Below, piece by piece: positions 10,435-24,345 of a stretch of 64,000 bases of DNA (position 1 is the first letter of the stretch; each line of letters opens with the position of its first letter). This stretch comes from Hyperoodon ampullatus (lineage: Eukaryota; Chordata; Mammalia; Artiodactyla; Ziphiidae): NCBI GenBank assembly GCA_949752795.1, contig CATKHW010000549.1, positions 744,001 through 808,000 of the forward strand, given 5' to 3'. Under the pieces are notes generated by a model that worked only from the letters and a program-made list of their open reading frames with translations, made no database searches and was not told where the DNA came from. A program made the translations under genes and the position numbers.

Positions 10435-12172
10435 CAAAATTTTGGACTTGCGGTCAGCTCACCAAAAACGAGTTGAAAAATGGAGCTCAGGGGCACAGCA
10501 ATTCACAAACTGGCCGAGTAATAAAGGACAACTATCGTCCAAAAATCTGTTGAGGGAAGGCAACGAGGCGGACTTGAAAGCGAGGCAGAATAGCAGGAAA
10601 CAGATTTCAAGAGGTACGTTGGAATTGCCTTTAAAGCAAGGAAGAGGGGCACAACTTCGACAATGATGCACTTGGCCAAAAAGGGCGTATGCGTTTTCTC
10701 CTGAATATATTCAGGAGAAAACGCATACGCCCTTTTTGGCCAAGCAAGCAAGCGGGCAATGCAAATCTGCACTACAAAGAAGTATCACTTCCCACCGGTC
10801 AAAAGGGACATCCACAAAATATGTAAGAACAAGAAAGGCAAGACAGGCCCTGGAGAACAGGGAGCCTTGTTATGCTGATGGGCGGGATGTAAATTGCCAA
10901 CTGCCTCTCTGGAGGAGTGCATTCTGTTCCCTAAAACAAGTAAAGAACAGAGCTACAGAGCCAAGGGCACTACCAGTCTAGGGAATATACCTTGGGAAAA
11001 CTGAAAATCAATAAGACAGAGCCACCCCAAAATTTAGGGCTGCACTGCATACAAGGACCTCAACTTGGATACACCTTAAGTATCCCAGAAAATATAAACA
11101 TGGTTCAAAAAATTGTGCTACTTACGTACGATGGAATATCCCTCAGCCATGAAATCAATGTCATAAGACCAGTAGCAGCAAAATGGGTGGATTCAGGTAC
11201 GATGATTCTAAGTGAAATAAGTCACACAGAAAAAGAAACTTATCATAAGATATCACTTATGAAGATCCTGTAAACATGGCTACACTTGAACTGAGTTAGG
11301 AAAGAGAACAGTGTCTCACATTTAGAAAACACTCTTATACCTGCTTAAGGGGGAAGGAGAGGTGGGGTGATGCATAAAACCAGAGTTTGATATAAGCACA
11401 GGTACCGTTCCAAAAACCAACTATGGAATAGACAAGACCTACACCGTCCTCAGTGAAAGGGACTCAAAACCCCATATTTCCCGCAGAGGAAAATATCTGA
11501 CTAGTAAGAATCTTAAAACCTATGTATTGATATGTCTCCGTAAGGGAATCAAGTGTGTCTAGACTGGCATAAACATGGCAGCGAGAATCAGCTCAAACCC
11601 ACTATAAAAAGGAATTTCAAAAACAAAACAAAAAAACTGGGAAATTCTTTACAATTCCTTCAGGGTCTCTGATGAAAGCTGGAATGACCCTATCTACAAC
11701 GACAGCTGGATGTGGCATAAGGAGGGACACTTGGGACTGAGACGATTGGTGAGATTGGGTGAGCAAATGCAGACCCTTTAAAGCAATAATGCATGGCACC
11801 CATTCCATGGGTCCGAACTCTCCAGGTTGAAGGGAATATTACTACAGCTATAACATGTGCGGGAAACCTAGAGAACGGACACACTGTGAATACGAAAGGT
11901 TTCTAAAACTCAACGAATAGTCCCTCTCCTGGTGCTCCGGTTTGACTTTCCGTCTGCTTTACTATCAACCTCCCAACTTGGAGAGACAGCCCCTTTAACC
12001 TCTTGGTTCGCACAGGTTGCCAATTTGGCAGAGGATGAAAGGGAAGAGGGAGACCCAATGAGAGAGTAGCTGCTAGGCATTTGGACGGGCACATATCACT
12101 GTAATTTCCCGGCAGGAAGAAGAATTAACCAAATTCTCAGCCACCCACCGGGAACCAGTATAGGTCCTGAAC
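10435..12172 (+). repeat. Satellite monomer 7 (1,738 bp)
   Basis: A single C is lost near 10639 (agcaagg against agcacagg), which shifts the first forward open frame. The palindrome at 10671-10744 is perfect. It shares ggaattgcc with monomer 11 and the gtgctactt variant with monomers 11, 20, 24 and 30. Confidence 0.97.
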
Positions 12173-13911
12173 CAAAATTTTGGACTTGCGGTCAGCTCAC
12201 CACAAACGAGTTGAAAAATGGAGCTCAGGGGCACAGCAATTCACAAACTGGCCGAGTAATAAAGGACAACTATCGTCCAAAAATCTGTTGAGGGAAGGCA
12301 ACGAGGCGGACTTGAAAGCGAGGCAGAATAGCAGGAAACAGATTTCAAGAGGTACGTTGGAATCGCCTTTAAAGCACAGGAAGAGGGGCACAACTTCGAC
12401 AATGATGCACTTGGCCAAAAAGGGCGTATGCGTTTTCTCCTGAATATATTCAGGAGAAAACGCATACGCCGTTTTTGGCCAAGCAAGCAAGCGGGCAATG
12501 CAAATCTGCACTACAAAGAAGTATCACTTCCCACCGGTCAAAAGGGACATCCACAAAATATGTAAGAACAAGAAAGGCAAGACAGGCCCTGGAGAACAGG
12601 GAGCCTTGTTATGCTGATGGGCGGGATGTAAATTGCCAACAGCCTCTCTGGAGGAGTGCATTCTGTTCCCTAAAACAAGTAAAGAACAGAGCTACAGTGC
12701 CAAGGGCACTACCAGTCTAGTGAATATACCTTGGGAAAACTGAAAATCAATAAGACAGAGCCACCCCAAAATTTAGGGCTGCACTGCATACAAGGACCTC
12801 AACTTGGATACACCTTAAGTATCCCAGAAAATATAAACATGGTTCAAAAAATTGTGGTACTTACGTACGATGGAATATCCCTCAGCCATGAAATCAATGT
12901 CATAAGACCAGTAGCAGCAAAATGGGTGGATTCAGGTACGATGATTCTAAGTGAAATAAGTCACAGAGAAAAAGAAACTTATCATAAGATATCACTTATG
13001 AAGATCCTGTAAACATGGCTACACTTGAACTGAGTTAGGAAAGAGAACAGTGTCTCACATTTAGAAAACACTCTTATACCTGCTTAAGGGGGAAGGAGAG
13101 GTGGGGTGATGCATAAAACCAGAGTTTGATATAAGCACAGGTACCGTTCCAAAAACCAACTATGGAATAGACAAGACCTACACCGTCCTCAGTGAAAGGG
13201 ACTCAAAACCCCATATTTCCCGCAGAGGAAAATATCTGACTAGTAAGAATCTTAAAACCTATGTATTGATATGTCTCCGTAAGGGAATCAAGTGTGTCTA
13301 GACTGGCATAAACATGGCAGCGAGAATCAGCTCAAACCCACTACAAAAAGGAATTTCAAAAACAAAACAAAAAAACTGGGAAATTCTTTACAATTCCTTC
13401 AGGGTCTCTGATGAAAGCTGGAATGACCCTATCTACAACGACAGCTGGATGTGGCATAAGGAGGGACACTTGGGACTGAGACGATTGGTGAGATTGGGTG
13501 AGCAAATGCAGACCCTTTAAAGCAATAATGCATGGCACCCATTCCATGGGTCCGAACTCTCCAGGTTGAAGGGAATATTACTACAGTTATAACATGTGCG
13601 GGAAACATAGAGAACGGACACACTGTGAATACGAAAGGTTTCTAAAACTCAACGAATAGTCCCTCTCCTGGTGCTCCGGTTTGACTTTCCGTCTTCTTTA
13701 CTATCAACCTCCCAACTTGGAGAGACAGCCCCTTTAACCTCTTGGTTCGCACAGGTTGCCAATTTGGCAGAGGATGAAAGGGAAGAGGGAGAACCAATGA
13801 GAGAGTAGCTGTTAGGCATTTGGACGGGCACATATCACTGTTATTTCCCGGCAGGAAGAAGAATTATCCAAATTCTCAGCCACCCACCGGGAACCAGTAT
13901 AGGTCCTGAAC
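12173..13911 (+). repeat. Satellite monomer 8
   Basis: First unit with the ACCACAAACG marker, which recurs in monomers 13, 19, 24 and 30. The TATA element is altered to TACAAAAAGG near 13342, as in monomer 13. It shares tcttctttac and gaaacatag in the last third with monomers 13 and 19. The palindrome at 12410-12483 has one mispair, shared with monomer 9. Confidence 0.97.
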
Positions 13912-15650
13912 CAAAATTTTGGACTTGCGGTCAGCTCACCAAAAACGAGTTGAAAAATGGAGCTCAGGGGCACAGCAATTCACAAACTGGCCGAGTAATA
14001 AAGGACAACTATCGTCCAAAAATCTGTTGAGGGAAGGCAACGAGGCGGACTTGAAAGCGAGGCAGAATAGCAGGAAACAGATTTCAAGAGGTACGTTGGA
14101 ATCGCCTTTAAAGCACAGGAAGAGGGGCACAACTTCGACAATGATGCACTTGGCCAAAAAGGGCGTATGCGTTTTCTCCTGAATATATTCAGGAGAAAAC
14201 GCATACGCCGTTTTTGGCCAAGCAAGCAAGCGGGCAATGCAAATCTGCACTACAAAGAAGTATCACTTCCCACCGGTCAAAAGGGACATCCACAAAATAT
14301 GTAAGAACAAGAAAGGCAAGACAGGCCCTGGAGAACAGGGAGCCTTGTTATGCTGATGGGCGGGATGTAAATTGCCAACTGCCTCTCTGGAGGAGTGCAT
14401 TCTGTTCCCTAAAACAAGTAAAGAACAGAGCTACAGAGCCAAGGGCACTACCAGTCTAGGGAATATACCTTGGGAAAACTGAAAATCAATAAGACAGAGC
14501 CACCCCAAAATTTAGGGCTGCACTGCATACAAGGACCTCAACTTGGATACACCTTAAGTATCCCAGAAAATATAAACATGGTTCAAAAAATTGTGGTACT
14601 TACGTACGATGGAATATCCCTCAGCCATGAAATCAATGTCATAAGACCAGTAGCAGCAAAATGGGTGGATTCAGGTACGATGATTCTAAGTGAAATAAGT
14701 CACAGAGAAAAAGAAACTTATCATAAGATATCACTTATGAAGATCCTGTAAACATGGCTACACTTGAACTGAGTTAGGAAAGAGAACAGTGTCTCACATT
14801 TAGAAAACACTCTTATACCTGCTTAAGGGGGAAGGAGAGGTGGGGTGATGCATAAAACCAGAGTTTGATATAAGCACAGGTACCGTTCCAAAAACCAACT
14901 ATGGAATAGACAAGACCTACACCGTCCTCAGTGAAAGGGACTCAAAACCACATATTTCCCGCAGAGGAAAGTATCTGACTAGTAAGAATCTTAAAACCTA
15001 TGTATTTATATGTCTCCGTAAGGGAATCAAGTGTGTCTAGACTGGCATAAACATGGCAGCGAGAATAAGCTCAAACCCACTATAAAAAGGAATTTCAAAA
15101 ACAAAACAAAAAAACTGGGAAATTCTTTACAATTCCTTCAGGGTCTCTGATGAAAGCTGGAATGACCCTATCTACAACGACAGCTGGATGTGGCATAAGG
15201 AGGGACACTTGGGACTGAGAGGATTGGTGAGATTGGGTGAGCAAATGCAGACCCTTTACAGCAATAATGCATGGCACCCATTCCATGGGTCCGAACTCTC
15301 CAGGTTGAAGGGAATATTACTACAGCTATAACATGTGCGGGAAACCTAGAGAACGGACACACTGTGAATACGAAAGGTTTCTAAAACTCAACGAATAGTC
15401 CCTCTCCTGGTGCTCCGGTTTGACTTTCCGTCTGCTTTACTATCAACCTCCCAACTTGGAGAGACAGCCCCTTTAACCTCTTGGTTCGCACAGGTTGCCA
15501 ATTTGGCAGAGGATGAAAGGGAAGAGGGAGAACCAATGAGAGAGTAGCTGTTAGGCATTTGGACGGGCACATATCACTGTAATTTCCCGGCAGGAAGAAG
15601 AATTAACCAAATTCTCAGCCACCCACCGGGAACCAGTATAGGTCCTGAAC
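13912..15650 (+). repeat. Satellite monomer 9
   Basis: The palindrome at 14149-14222 has the same single mispair as monomer 8 (cgccgttttt in the right arm). Private changes include aaccacat near 14946, tatttatatg near 15004 and gagaataagc near 15061. Its end carries the gagaggatt and tttacagc haplotype. Confidence 0.97.
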
Positions 15651-17389
15651 CAAAATTTTGGACTTGCGGTCAGCTCACCAAAAACGAGTTGAAAAATGGA
15701 GCTCAGGGGCACAGCAATTCACAAACTGGCCGAGTAATAAAGGACAACTATCGTCCAAAAATCTGTTGAGGGAAGGCAACGAGGCAGACTTGAAAGCGAG
15801 GCAGAATAGCAGGAAACAGATTTCAAGAGGTACGTTGGAATCGCCTTTAAAGCACAGGAAGAGGGGCACAACTTCGACAATGATGCACTTGGCCAAAAAG
15901 GGCGTATGCGTTTTCTCCTGAATATATTCAGGAGAAAACGCATACGCCCTTTTTGGCCAAGCAAGCAAGCGGGCAATGCAAATCTGCACTACAAAGAAGT
16001 ATCACTTCCCACCGGTCAAAAGGGACATCCACAAAATATGTAAGAACAAGAAAGGCAAGACAGGCCCTGGAGAACAGGGAGCCTTGTTATGCTGATGGGC
16101 GGGATGTAAATTGCCAACTGCCTCTCTGGAGGAGTGCATTCTGTTCCCTAAAACAAGTAAAGAACAGAGCTACAGAGCCAAGGGCACTACCAGTCTAGGG
16201 AATATACCTTGGGAAAACTGAAAATCAATAAGACAGAGCCACCCCAAATTTTAGGGCTGCACTGCATACAAGGACCTCAACTTGGATACACCTTAAGTAT
16301 CCCAGAAAATATAAACATGGTTCAAAAACTGGTGGTACTTACGTATGATGGAATATCCCTCAGCCATGAAATCAATGTCATAAGACCAGTAGCAGCAAAA
16401 TGGGTGGATTCAGGTACGATGATTCTAAGTGAAATAAGTCACACAGAAAAAGAAACTTATCATAAGATATCACTTATGAAGATCCTCTAAACATGGCTAC
16501 ACTTGAACTGAGTTAGGAAAGAGAACAGTGTCTCACATTTAGAAAACACTCTTAGACCTGCTTAAGGGGGAAGGAGAGGTGGGGTGAGGCATAAAACCAG
16601 AGTTTGATATAAGCACAGGTACCGTTCCAAAAACCAACTATGGAATAGACAAGACCTACACCGTCCTCAGTGAAAGGGACTCAAAACCCCATATTTCCCA
16701 CAGAGGAAAGTATCTGACTAGTAAGAATCTTAAAACCTATGTATTGATATGTCTCCGTAAGGGAATCAAGTGTGTCTAGACTGGCATAAACATGGCAGCG
16801 AGAATCAGCTCAAACCCACTATAAAAAGGAATTTCAAAAACAAAACAAAAAAACTGGGAAATTCTTTACAATTCCTTCAGGGTCTCTGATGAAAGCTGGA
16901 ATGACCCTATCTACAACGACAGCTGGATGTGGCATAAGGAGGGACACTTGGGACTGAGACGATTGGTGAGATTGGGTGAGCAAATGCAGACCCTTTAAAG
17001 CAATAATGCATGGCACCCATTCCATGGGTCCGAAATCTCCAGGTTGAAGGGAATATTACTACAGCTATAACATGTGCGGGAAACCTAGAGAACGGACACA
17101 CTGTGAATACGAAAGGTTTCTAAAACTCAACGAATAGTCCCTCTCCTGGTGCTCCGGTTTGACTTTCCGTCTGCTTTACTATCAACCTCCCAACTTGGAG
17201 AGACAGCCCCTTTAACCTGTTGGTTCGCACAGGTTGGCAATTTGGCAGAGGATGAAAGGGAAGAGGGAGAACCAATGAGAGAGTAGCTGTTAGGCATTTG
17301 GACGGGCACATATCACTGTAATTTCCCGGCAGGAAGAAGAATTAACAAAATTCTCAGCCCCCCACCGGGAACCAGTATAGGTCCTGAAC
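15651..17389 (+). repeat. Satellite monomer 10
   Basis: It shares caaattttag (about 16246), aaactggtgg, cttagacctg and ggtgaggc with monomer 14, a lag of four monomers (6,956 bp). The palindrome at 15888-15961 is perfect. A private change near 16485 (cctctaa) leaves the 93-codon frame's TAA stop intact. Confidence 0.97.
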
Positions 17390-19128
17390 CAAAATTTTGG
17401 ACTTGCGGTCAGCTCACCAAAAACGAGTTGAAAAATGGAGCTCAGGGGCACAGCAATTCACAAACTGGCCGAGTAATAAAGGACAACTATCGTCCAAAAA
17501 TCTGTTGAGGGAAGGCAACGAGGCGGACTTGAAAGCGAGGCAGAATAGCAGGAAACAGATTTCAAGAGGTACGTTGGAATTGCCTTTAAAGCACAGGAAG
17601 AGGGGCACAACTTCGACAATGATGCACTTGGCCAAAAAGGGCGTATGCATTTTCTCCTGAATATATTCAGGAGAAAACGCATACGCCCTTTTTGGCCAAG
17701 CAAGCAAGCGGGCAATGCAAATCTGCACTACAAAGAAGTATCTCTTCCCACCGGTCAAAAGGGACATCCACAAAATGTGTAAGAACAAGAAAGGCAAGAC
17801 AGGCCCTGAAGAACAGGGAGCCTTGTTATGCTGATGGGCGGGATGTAAATTGCCAACTGCCTCTCTGGAGGAGTGCATTCTGTTCCCTAAAACAAGTAAA
17901 GAACAGAGCTACAGAGCCAAGGGCACTACCAGTCTAGGGAATATACCTTGGGAAAACTGAAAATCAATAAGACAGAGCCACCCCAAAATTTAGGGCTGCA
18001 CTGCATACAAGGACCTCAACTTGGATACACCTTAAGTATCCCAGAAAATATAAACATGGTTCAAAAAATTGTGCTACTTACGTACGATGGAATATCCCTC
18101 AGCCATGAAATCAATGTCATAAGACCAGTAGCAGCAAAATGGGTGGATTCAGGTACGATGATTCTAAGTGAAATAAGTCACACAGAAAAAGAAACTTATC
18201 ATAAGATATCACTTATGAAGATCCTGTAAACATGGCTACACTTGAACTGAGTTAGGAAAGAGAACAGTGTCTAACATTTAGAAAACACTCTTATACCTGC
18301 TTAAGGGGGAAGGAGAGGTGGGGTGATGCATAAAACCAGAGTTTGATATAAGCACAGGTACCGTTCCAAAAACCAACTATGGAATAGACAAGACCTACAC
18401 CGTCCTCAGTGAAAGGGACTCAAAACCCCATATTTCCCTCAGAGGAAAATATCTGACTAGTAAGAATCTTAAAACCTATGTATTGATATGTCTCCGTAAG
18501 GGAATCAAGTGTGTCTAGACTGGCATAAATATGGCAGCGAGAATCAGCTCAAACCCACTATAAAAAGGAATTTCAAAAACAAAACAAAAAAACTGGGAAA
18601 TTCTTTACAATTCCTTCAGGGTCTCTGATGAAAGCTGGAATGACCCTATCTACAACGACAGCTGGATGTGGCATAAGGAGGGACACTTGGGACTGAGACG
18701 ATTGGTGAGATTGGGTGAGCAAATGCAGACCCTTTAAAGCAATAATGCATGGCACCCATTCCATGGGTCCGAACTCTCCAGGCTGAAGGGAATATTACTA
18801 CAGCTATAACATGTGCGGGAAACCTAGAGAACGGACACACTGTGAATACGAAAGGTTTCTAAAACTCAACGAATAGTCCCTCTCCTGGTGCTCCGGTTTG
18901 ACTTTCCGTCTGCTTTACTATCAACCTCCCAACTTGGAGAGACAGCCCCTTTAACCTCTTGGTTCGCACAGGTTGCCAATTTGGCAGAGGATGAAAGGGA
19001 AGAGGGAGACCCAATGAGAGAGTAGCTGTTAGGCATTTGGACGGGCACATATCACTGTTATTTCCCGGCAGGAAGAAGAATTAACCAAATTCTCAGCCAC
19101 CCACCGGGAACCAGTATAGGTCCTGAAC
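17390..19128 (+). repeat. Satellite monomer 11
   Basis: The palindrome at 17627-17700 has one CpG-type mispair (tgcattttc in the left arm). Private changes include ctaacattt near 18271, ccctcagagg near 18436 and aaatatggc near 18527. Confidence 0.97.
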
Positions 19129-20867
19129 CAAAATTTTGGACTTGCGGTCAGCTCACCAAAAACGAGTTGAAAAATGGAGCTCAGGGGCACAGCAATTCAC
19201 AAACTGGCCGAGTAATAAAGGACAACTATCGTCCAAAAATCTGTTGAGGGAAGGCAACGAGGCGGACTTGAAAGCGAGGCAGAATAGCAGGAAACAGATT
19301 TCAAGAGGTACGTTGGAATCACCTTTAAAGCACAGGAAGAGGGGCACAACTTCGACAATGATGCACTTGGCCAAAAAGGGCGTATGCGTTTTCTCCTGAA
19401 TATATTCAGGAGAAAACGCATACGCCCTTTTTGGCCAAGCAAGCAAGCGGGTAATGCAAATCTGCACTACAAAGAAGTATCACTTCCCACCGGTCAAAAG
19501 GGACATCCACAAAATGTGTAAGAACAAGAAAGGCAAGACAGGCCCTGGAGAACAGGGAGCCTTGTTATGCTGATGGGCGGGATGTAAATTGCCAACTGCC
19601 TCTCTGGAGGAGTGCATTCTGTTCCCTAAAACAAGTAAAGAACAGAGCTACAGAGCCAAGGGCACTACCAGTCTAGGGAATATACCTTGGGAAAACTGAA
19701 AATCAATAAGACAGAGCCACCCCAAAATTTAGGGCTGCACTGCATACAAGGACCTCAACTTGGATACACCTTAAGTATCCCAGAAAATATAAACATGGTT
19801 CAAAAAATTGTGGTACTTACGTACGATGGAATATCCCTCAGCCATGAAATCAATGTCATAAGACCAGTAGCAGCAAAATGGGTGGATTCAGGTACGATGA
19901 TTCTAAGTGAAATAAGTCACAGAGAAAAAGAAACTTATCATAAGATATCACTTATGAAGATCCTGTAAACATGGCTACACTTGAACTGAGTTAGGAAAGA
20001 GAACAGTGTCTCACATTTAGAAAACACTCTTATACCTGCTTAAGGGGGAAGGAGAGGTGGGGTGATGCATAAAACCAGAGTTTGATATAAGCACAGGTAC
20101 CGTTCCAAAAACCAACTATGGAATAGACAAGACCTACACCGTCCTCAGTGAAAGGGACTCAAAACCCCATATTTCCCGCAGAGGAAAATATCTGACTAGT
20201 AAGAATCTTAAAACCTATGTATTGATATGTCTCCGTAAGGGAATCAAGTGTGTCTAGACTGGCATAAACATGGCAGCGAGAATCAGCTCAAACCCACTAT
20301 AAAAAGGAATTTCAAAAACAAAACAAAAAAACTGGGAAATTCTTTACAATTCCTTCAGGGTCTCTGATGAAAGCTGGAATGACCCTATCTACAACGACAG
20401 CTGGATGTGGCATAAGGAGGGACACTTGGGACTGAGACGATTGGTGAGATTGGGTGAGCAAATGCAGACCCTTTAAAGCAATAATGCATGGCACCCATTC
20501 CATGGGTCCGAACTCTCCAGGTTGAAGGGAATATTACTACAGCTATAACATGTGCGGGAAACCTAGAGAACGGAAACACTGTGAATACGAAAGGTTTCTA
20601 AAACTCAACGAATAGTCCCTCTCCTGGTGCTCCGGTTTGACTTTCCGTCTGCTTTACTATCAACCTCCCAACTTGGAGAGACAGCCCCTTTAACCTCTTG
20701 GTTCGCACAGGTTGCCAATTTGGCAGAGGATGAAAGGGAAGAGGGAGACCCAATGAGAGAGTAGCTGCTAGGCATTTGGACGGGCACATATCACTGTAAT
20801 TTCCCGGCAGGAAGAAGAATTAACCAAATTCTCAGCCACCCACCGGGAACCAGTATAGGTCCTGAAC
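19129..20867 (+). repeat. Satellite monomer 12
   Basis: The palindrome at 19366-19439 is perfect. A change to gggtaatgc near 19449 puts a TAA into the forward frame after the palindrome, breaking the 81-codon open frame found in nearly all other units. Another private change is cggaaacac near 20571. Its end (gctgctaggc) leads into an ACCACAAACG unit, as in monomer 7. Confidence 0.97.
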
Positions 20868-22606
20868 CAAAATTTTGGACTTGCGGTCAGCTCACCACAA
20901 ACGAGTTGAAAAATGGAGCTCAGGGGCACAGCAATTCACAAACTGGCCGAGTAATAAAGGACAACTATCGTCCAAAAATCTATTGAGGGAAGGCAACGAG
21001 GCGGACTTGAAAGCGAGGCAGAATAGCAGGAAACAGATTTCAAGAGGTACGTTGGAATCGCCTTTAAAGCACAGGAAGAGGGGCACAACTTCGACAATGA
21101 TGCACTTGGCCAAAAAGGGCGTATGCGTTTTCTCCTGAATATATTCAGGAGAAAACGCATACGCCCTTTTTGGCCAAGCAAGCAAGCGGGCAATGCAAAT
21201 CTGCACTACAAAGAAGTATCACTTCCCACCGGTCAAAAGGGACATCCACAAAATATGTAAGAACAAGAAAGGCAAGACAGGCCCTGGAGAACAGGGAGCC
21301 TTGTTATGCTGATGGGCGGGATGTAAATTGCCAGCAGCCTCTCTGGAGGAGTGCATTCTGTTCCCTAAAACAAGTAAAGAACAGAGCTACAGAGCCAAGG
21401 GCACTACCAGTCTAGTGAATATACCTTGGGAAAACTGAAAATCAATAAGACAGAGCCACCCCAAAATTTAGGGCTGCACTGCATACAAGGACCTCAACTT
21501 GGATACACCTTAAGTATCCCAGAAAATATAAACATGGTTCAAAAAATTGTGGTACTTACGTACGATGGAATATCCCTCAGCCATGAAATCAATGTCATAA
21601 GACCAGTAGCAACAAAATGGGTGGATTCAGGTACGATGATTCTAAGTGAAATAAGTCACAGAGAAAAAGAAACTTATCATAAGATATCACTTATGAAGAT
21701 CCTGTAAACATGGCTACACTTGAACTGAGTTAGGAAAGAGAACAGTGTCTCACATTTAGAAAACACTCTTATACCTGCTTAAGGGGGAAGGAGAGGTGGG
21801 GTGATGCATAAAACCAGAGTTTGATATAAGCACAGGTACCGTTCCAAAAACCAACTATGGAATAGAGAAGACCTACACCGTCCTCAGTGAAAGGGACTCA
21901 AAACCCCATATTTCCCGCAGAGGAAAATATCTGACTAGTAAGAATCTTAAAACCTATGTATTGATATGTCTCCGTAAGGGAATCAAGTGTGTCTAGACTG
22001 GCATAAACATGGCAGCGAGAATCAGCTCAAACCCACTACAAAAAGGAATTTCAAAAACAAAACAAAAAAACTGGGAAATTCTTTACAATTCCTTCACGGT
22101 CTCTGATGAAAGCTGGAATGACCCTATCTACAACGACAGCTGGATGTGGCATAAGGAGGGACACTTGGGACTGAGACGATTGGTGAGATTGGGTGAGCAA
22201 ATGCAGACCCTTTAAAGCAATAATGCATGGCACCCATTCCATGGGTCCGAACTCTCCAGGTTGAAGGGAATATTACTACAGTTATAACATGTGCGGGAAA
22301 CATAGAGAACGGACACACTGTGAATACGAAAGGTTTCTAAAACTCAACGAATAGTCCCTCTCCTGGTGCTCCGGTTTGACTTTCCGTCTTCTTTACTATC
22401 AACCTCCCAACTTGGAGAGACAGCCCCTTTAACCTCTTGGTTCGCACAGGTTGCCAATTTGGCAGAGGATGAAAGGGAAGAGGGAGAACCAATGAGAGAG
22501 TAGCTGTTAGGCATTTGGACGGGCACATATCACTGTAATTTCCCGGCAGGAAGAAGAATTAACCAAATTCTCAGCCACCCACCGGGAACCAGTATAGGTC
22601 CTGAAC
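20868..22606 (+). repeat. Satellite monomer 13
   Basis: Marker ACCACAAACG unit. It shares TACAAAAAGG (near 22037), tcttctttac and gaaacatag with monomer 8 at a lag of five. Private changes are tctattgagg near 20979, ccagcagcc near 21330 and ttcacggtc near 22093. The palindrome at 21105-21178 is perfect. Confidence 0.97.
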
Positions 22607-24345
22607 CAAAATTTTGGACTTGCGGTCAGCTCACCAAAAACGAGTTGAAAAATGGAGCTCAGGGGCACAGCAATTCACAAACTGGCCGAGTAATAAAGGA
22701 CAACTATCGTCCAAAAATCTGTTGAGGGAAGGCAACGAGGCGGACTTGAAAGCGAGGCAGAATAGCAGGAAACAGATTTCAAGAGGTACGTTGGAATCGC
22801 CTTTAAAGCACAGGAAGAGGGGCACAACTTCGACAATGATGCACTTGGCCAAAAAGGGCGTATGCGTTTTCTCCTGAATATATTCAGGAGAAAACGCATA
22901 CGCCCTTTTTGGCCAAGCAAGCAAGCGGACAATGCAAATCTGCACTACAAAGAAGTATCACTTCCCACCGGTCAAAAGGGACATCCACAAAATATGTAAG
23001 AACAAGAAAGGCAAGACAGGCCCTGGAGAACAGGGAGCCTTGTTATGCTGATGGGCGGGATGTAAATTGCCAACTGCCTCTCTGGAGGAGTGCATTCTGT
23101 TCCCTAAAACAAGTAAAGAACAGAGCTACAGAGCCAAGGGCACTACCAGTCTAGGGAATATACCTTGGGAAAACTGAAAATCAATAAGACAGAGCCACCC
23201 CAAATTTTAGGGCTGCACTGCATACAAGGACCTCAACTTGGATACACCTTAAGTATCCCAGAAAATATAAACATGGTTCAAAAACTGGTGGTACTTACGT
23301 ATGATGGAATATCCCTCAGCCATGAAATCAATGTCATAAGACCAGTAGGAGCAAAATGGGTGGATTCAGGTACGATGATTCTAAGTGAAATAAGTCACAC
23401 AGAAAAAGAAACTTATCATAAGATATCACTTATGAAGATCCTGTAAACATGGCTACACTTGAACTGAGTTAGGAAAGAGAACAGTGTCTCACATTTAGAA
23501 AACACTCTTAGACCTGCTTAAGGGGGAAGGAGAGGTGGGGTGAGGCATAAAACCAGAGTTTGATATAAGCACAGGTACCGTTCCAAAAACCAACTATGGA
23601 ATAGACAAGACCTACACCGTCCTCAGTGAAAGGGACTCAAAACCCCATATTTCCCACAGAGGAAAGTATCTGACTAGTAAGAATCTTAAAACCTATGTAT
23701 TGATATGTCTCCGTAAGGGAATCAAGTGTGTCTAGACTGGCATAAACATGGCAGCGAGAATCAGCTCAAACCCACTATAAAAAGGAATTTCAAAAACAAA
23801 ACAAAAAAACTGGGAAATTCTTTACAATTCCTTCAGGGTCTCTGATGAAAGCTGGAATGACCCTATCTACAACGACAGCTGGATGTGGCATAAGGAGGGA
23901 CACTTGGGACTGAGACGATTGGTGAGATTGGGTGAGCAAATGCAGACCCTTTAAAGCAATAATGCATGGCACCCATTCCATGGGTCCGAACTCTCCAGGT
24001 TGAAGGGAATATTACTACAGCTATAACATGTGCGGGAAACCTAGAGAACGGACACACTGTGAATACGAAAGGTTTCTAAAACTCAACGAATAGTCCCTCT
24101 CCTGGTGCTCCGGTTTGACTTTCCGTCTGCTTTACTATCAACCTCCCAACTTGGAGAGACAGCCCCTTTAACCTGTTGGTTCGCACAGGTTGGCAATTTG
24201 GCAGAGGATGAAAGGGAAGAGGGAGAACCAATGAGAGAGTAGCTGTTAGGCATTTGGACGGGCACATATCACTGTAATTTCCCGGCAGGAAGAAGAATTA
24301 ACCAAATTCTCAGCCCCCCACTGGGAACCAGTATAGGTCCTGAAC
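22607..24345 (+). repeat. Satellite monomer 14
   Basis: Closest to monomer 10 over its second half (lag four). The palindrome at 22844-22917 is perfect. Private changes include gcggacaat near 22926, gtaggagc near 23346 and cactgggaac near 24319. Confidence 0.97.
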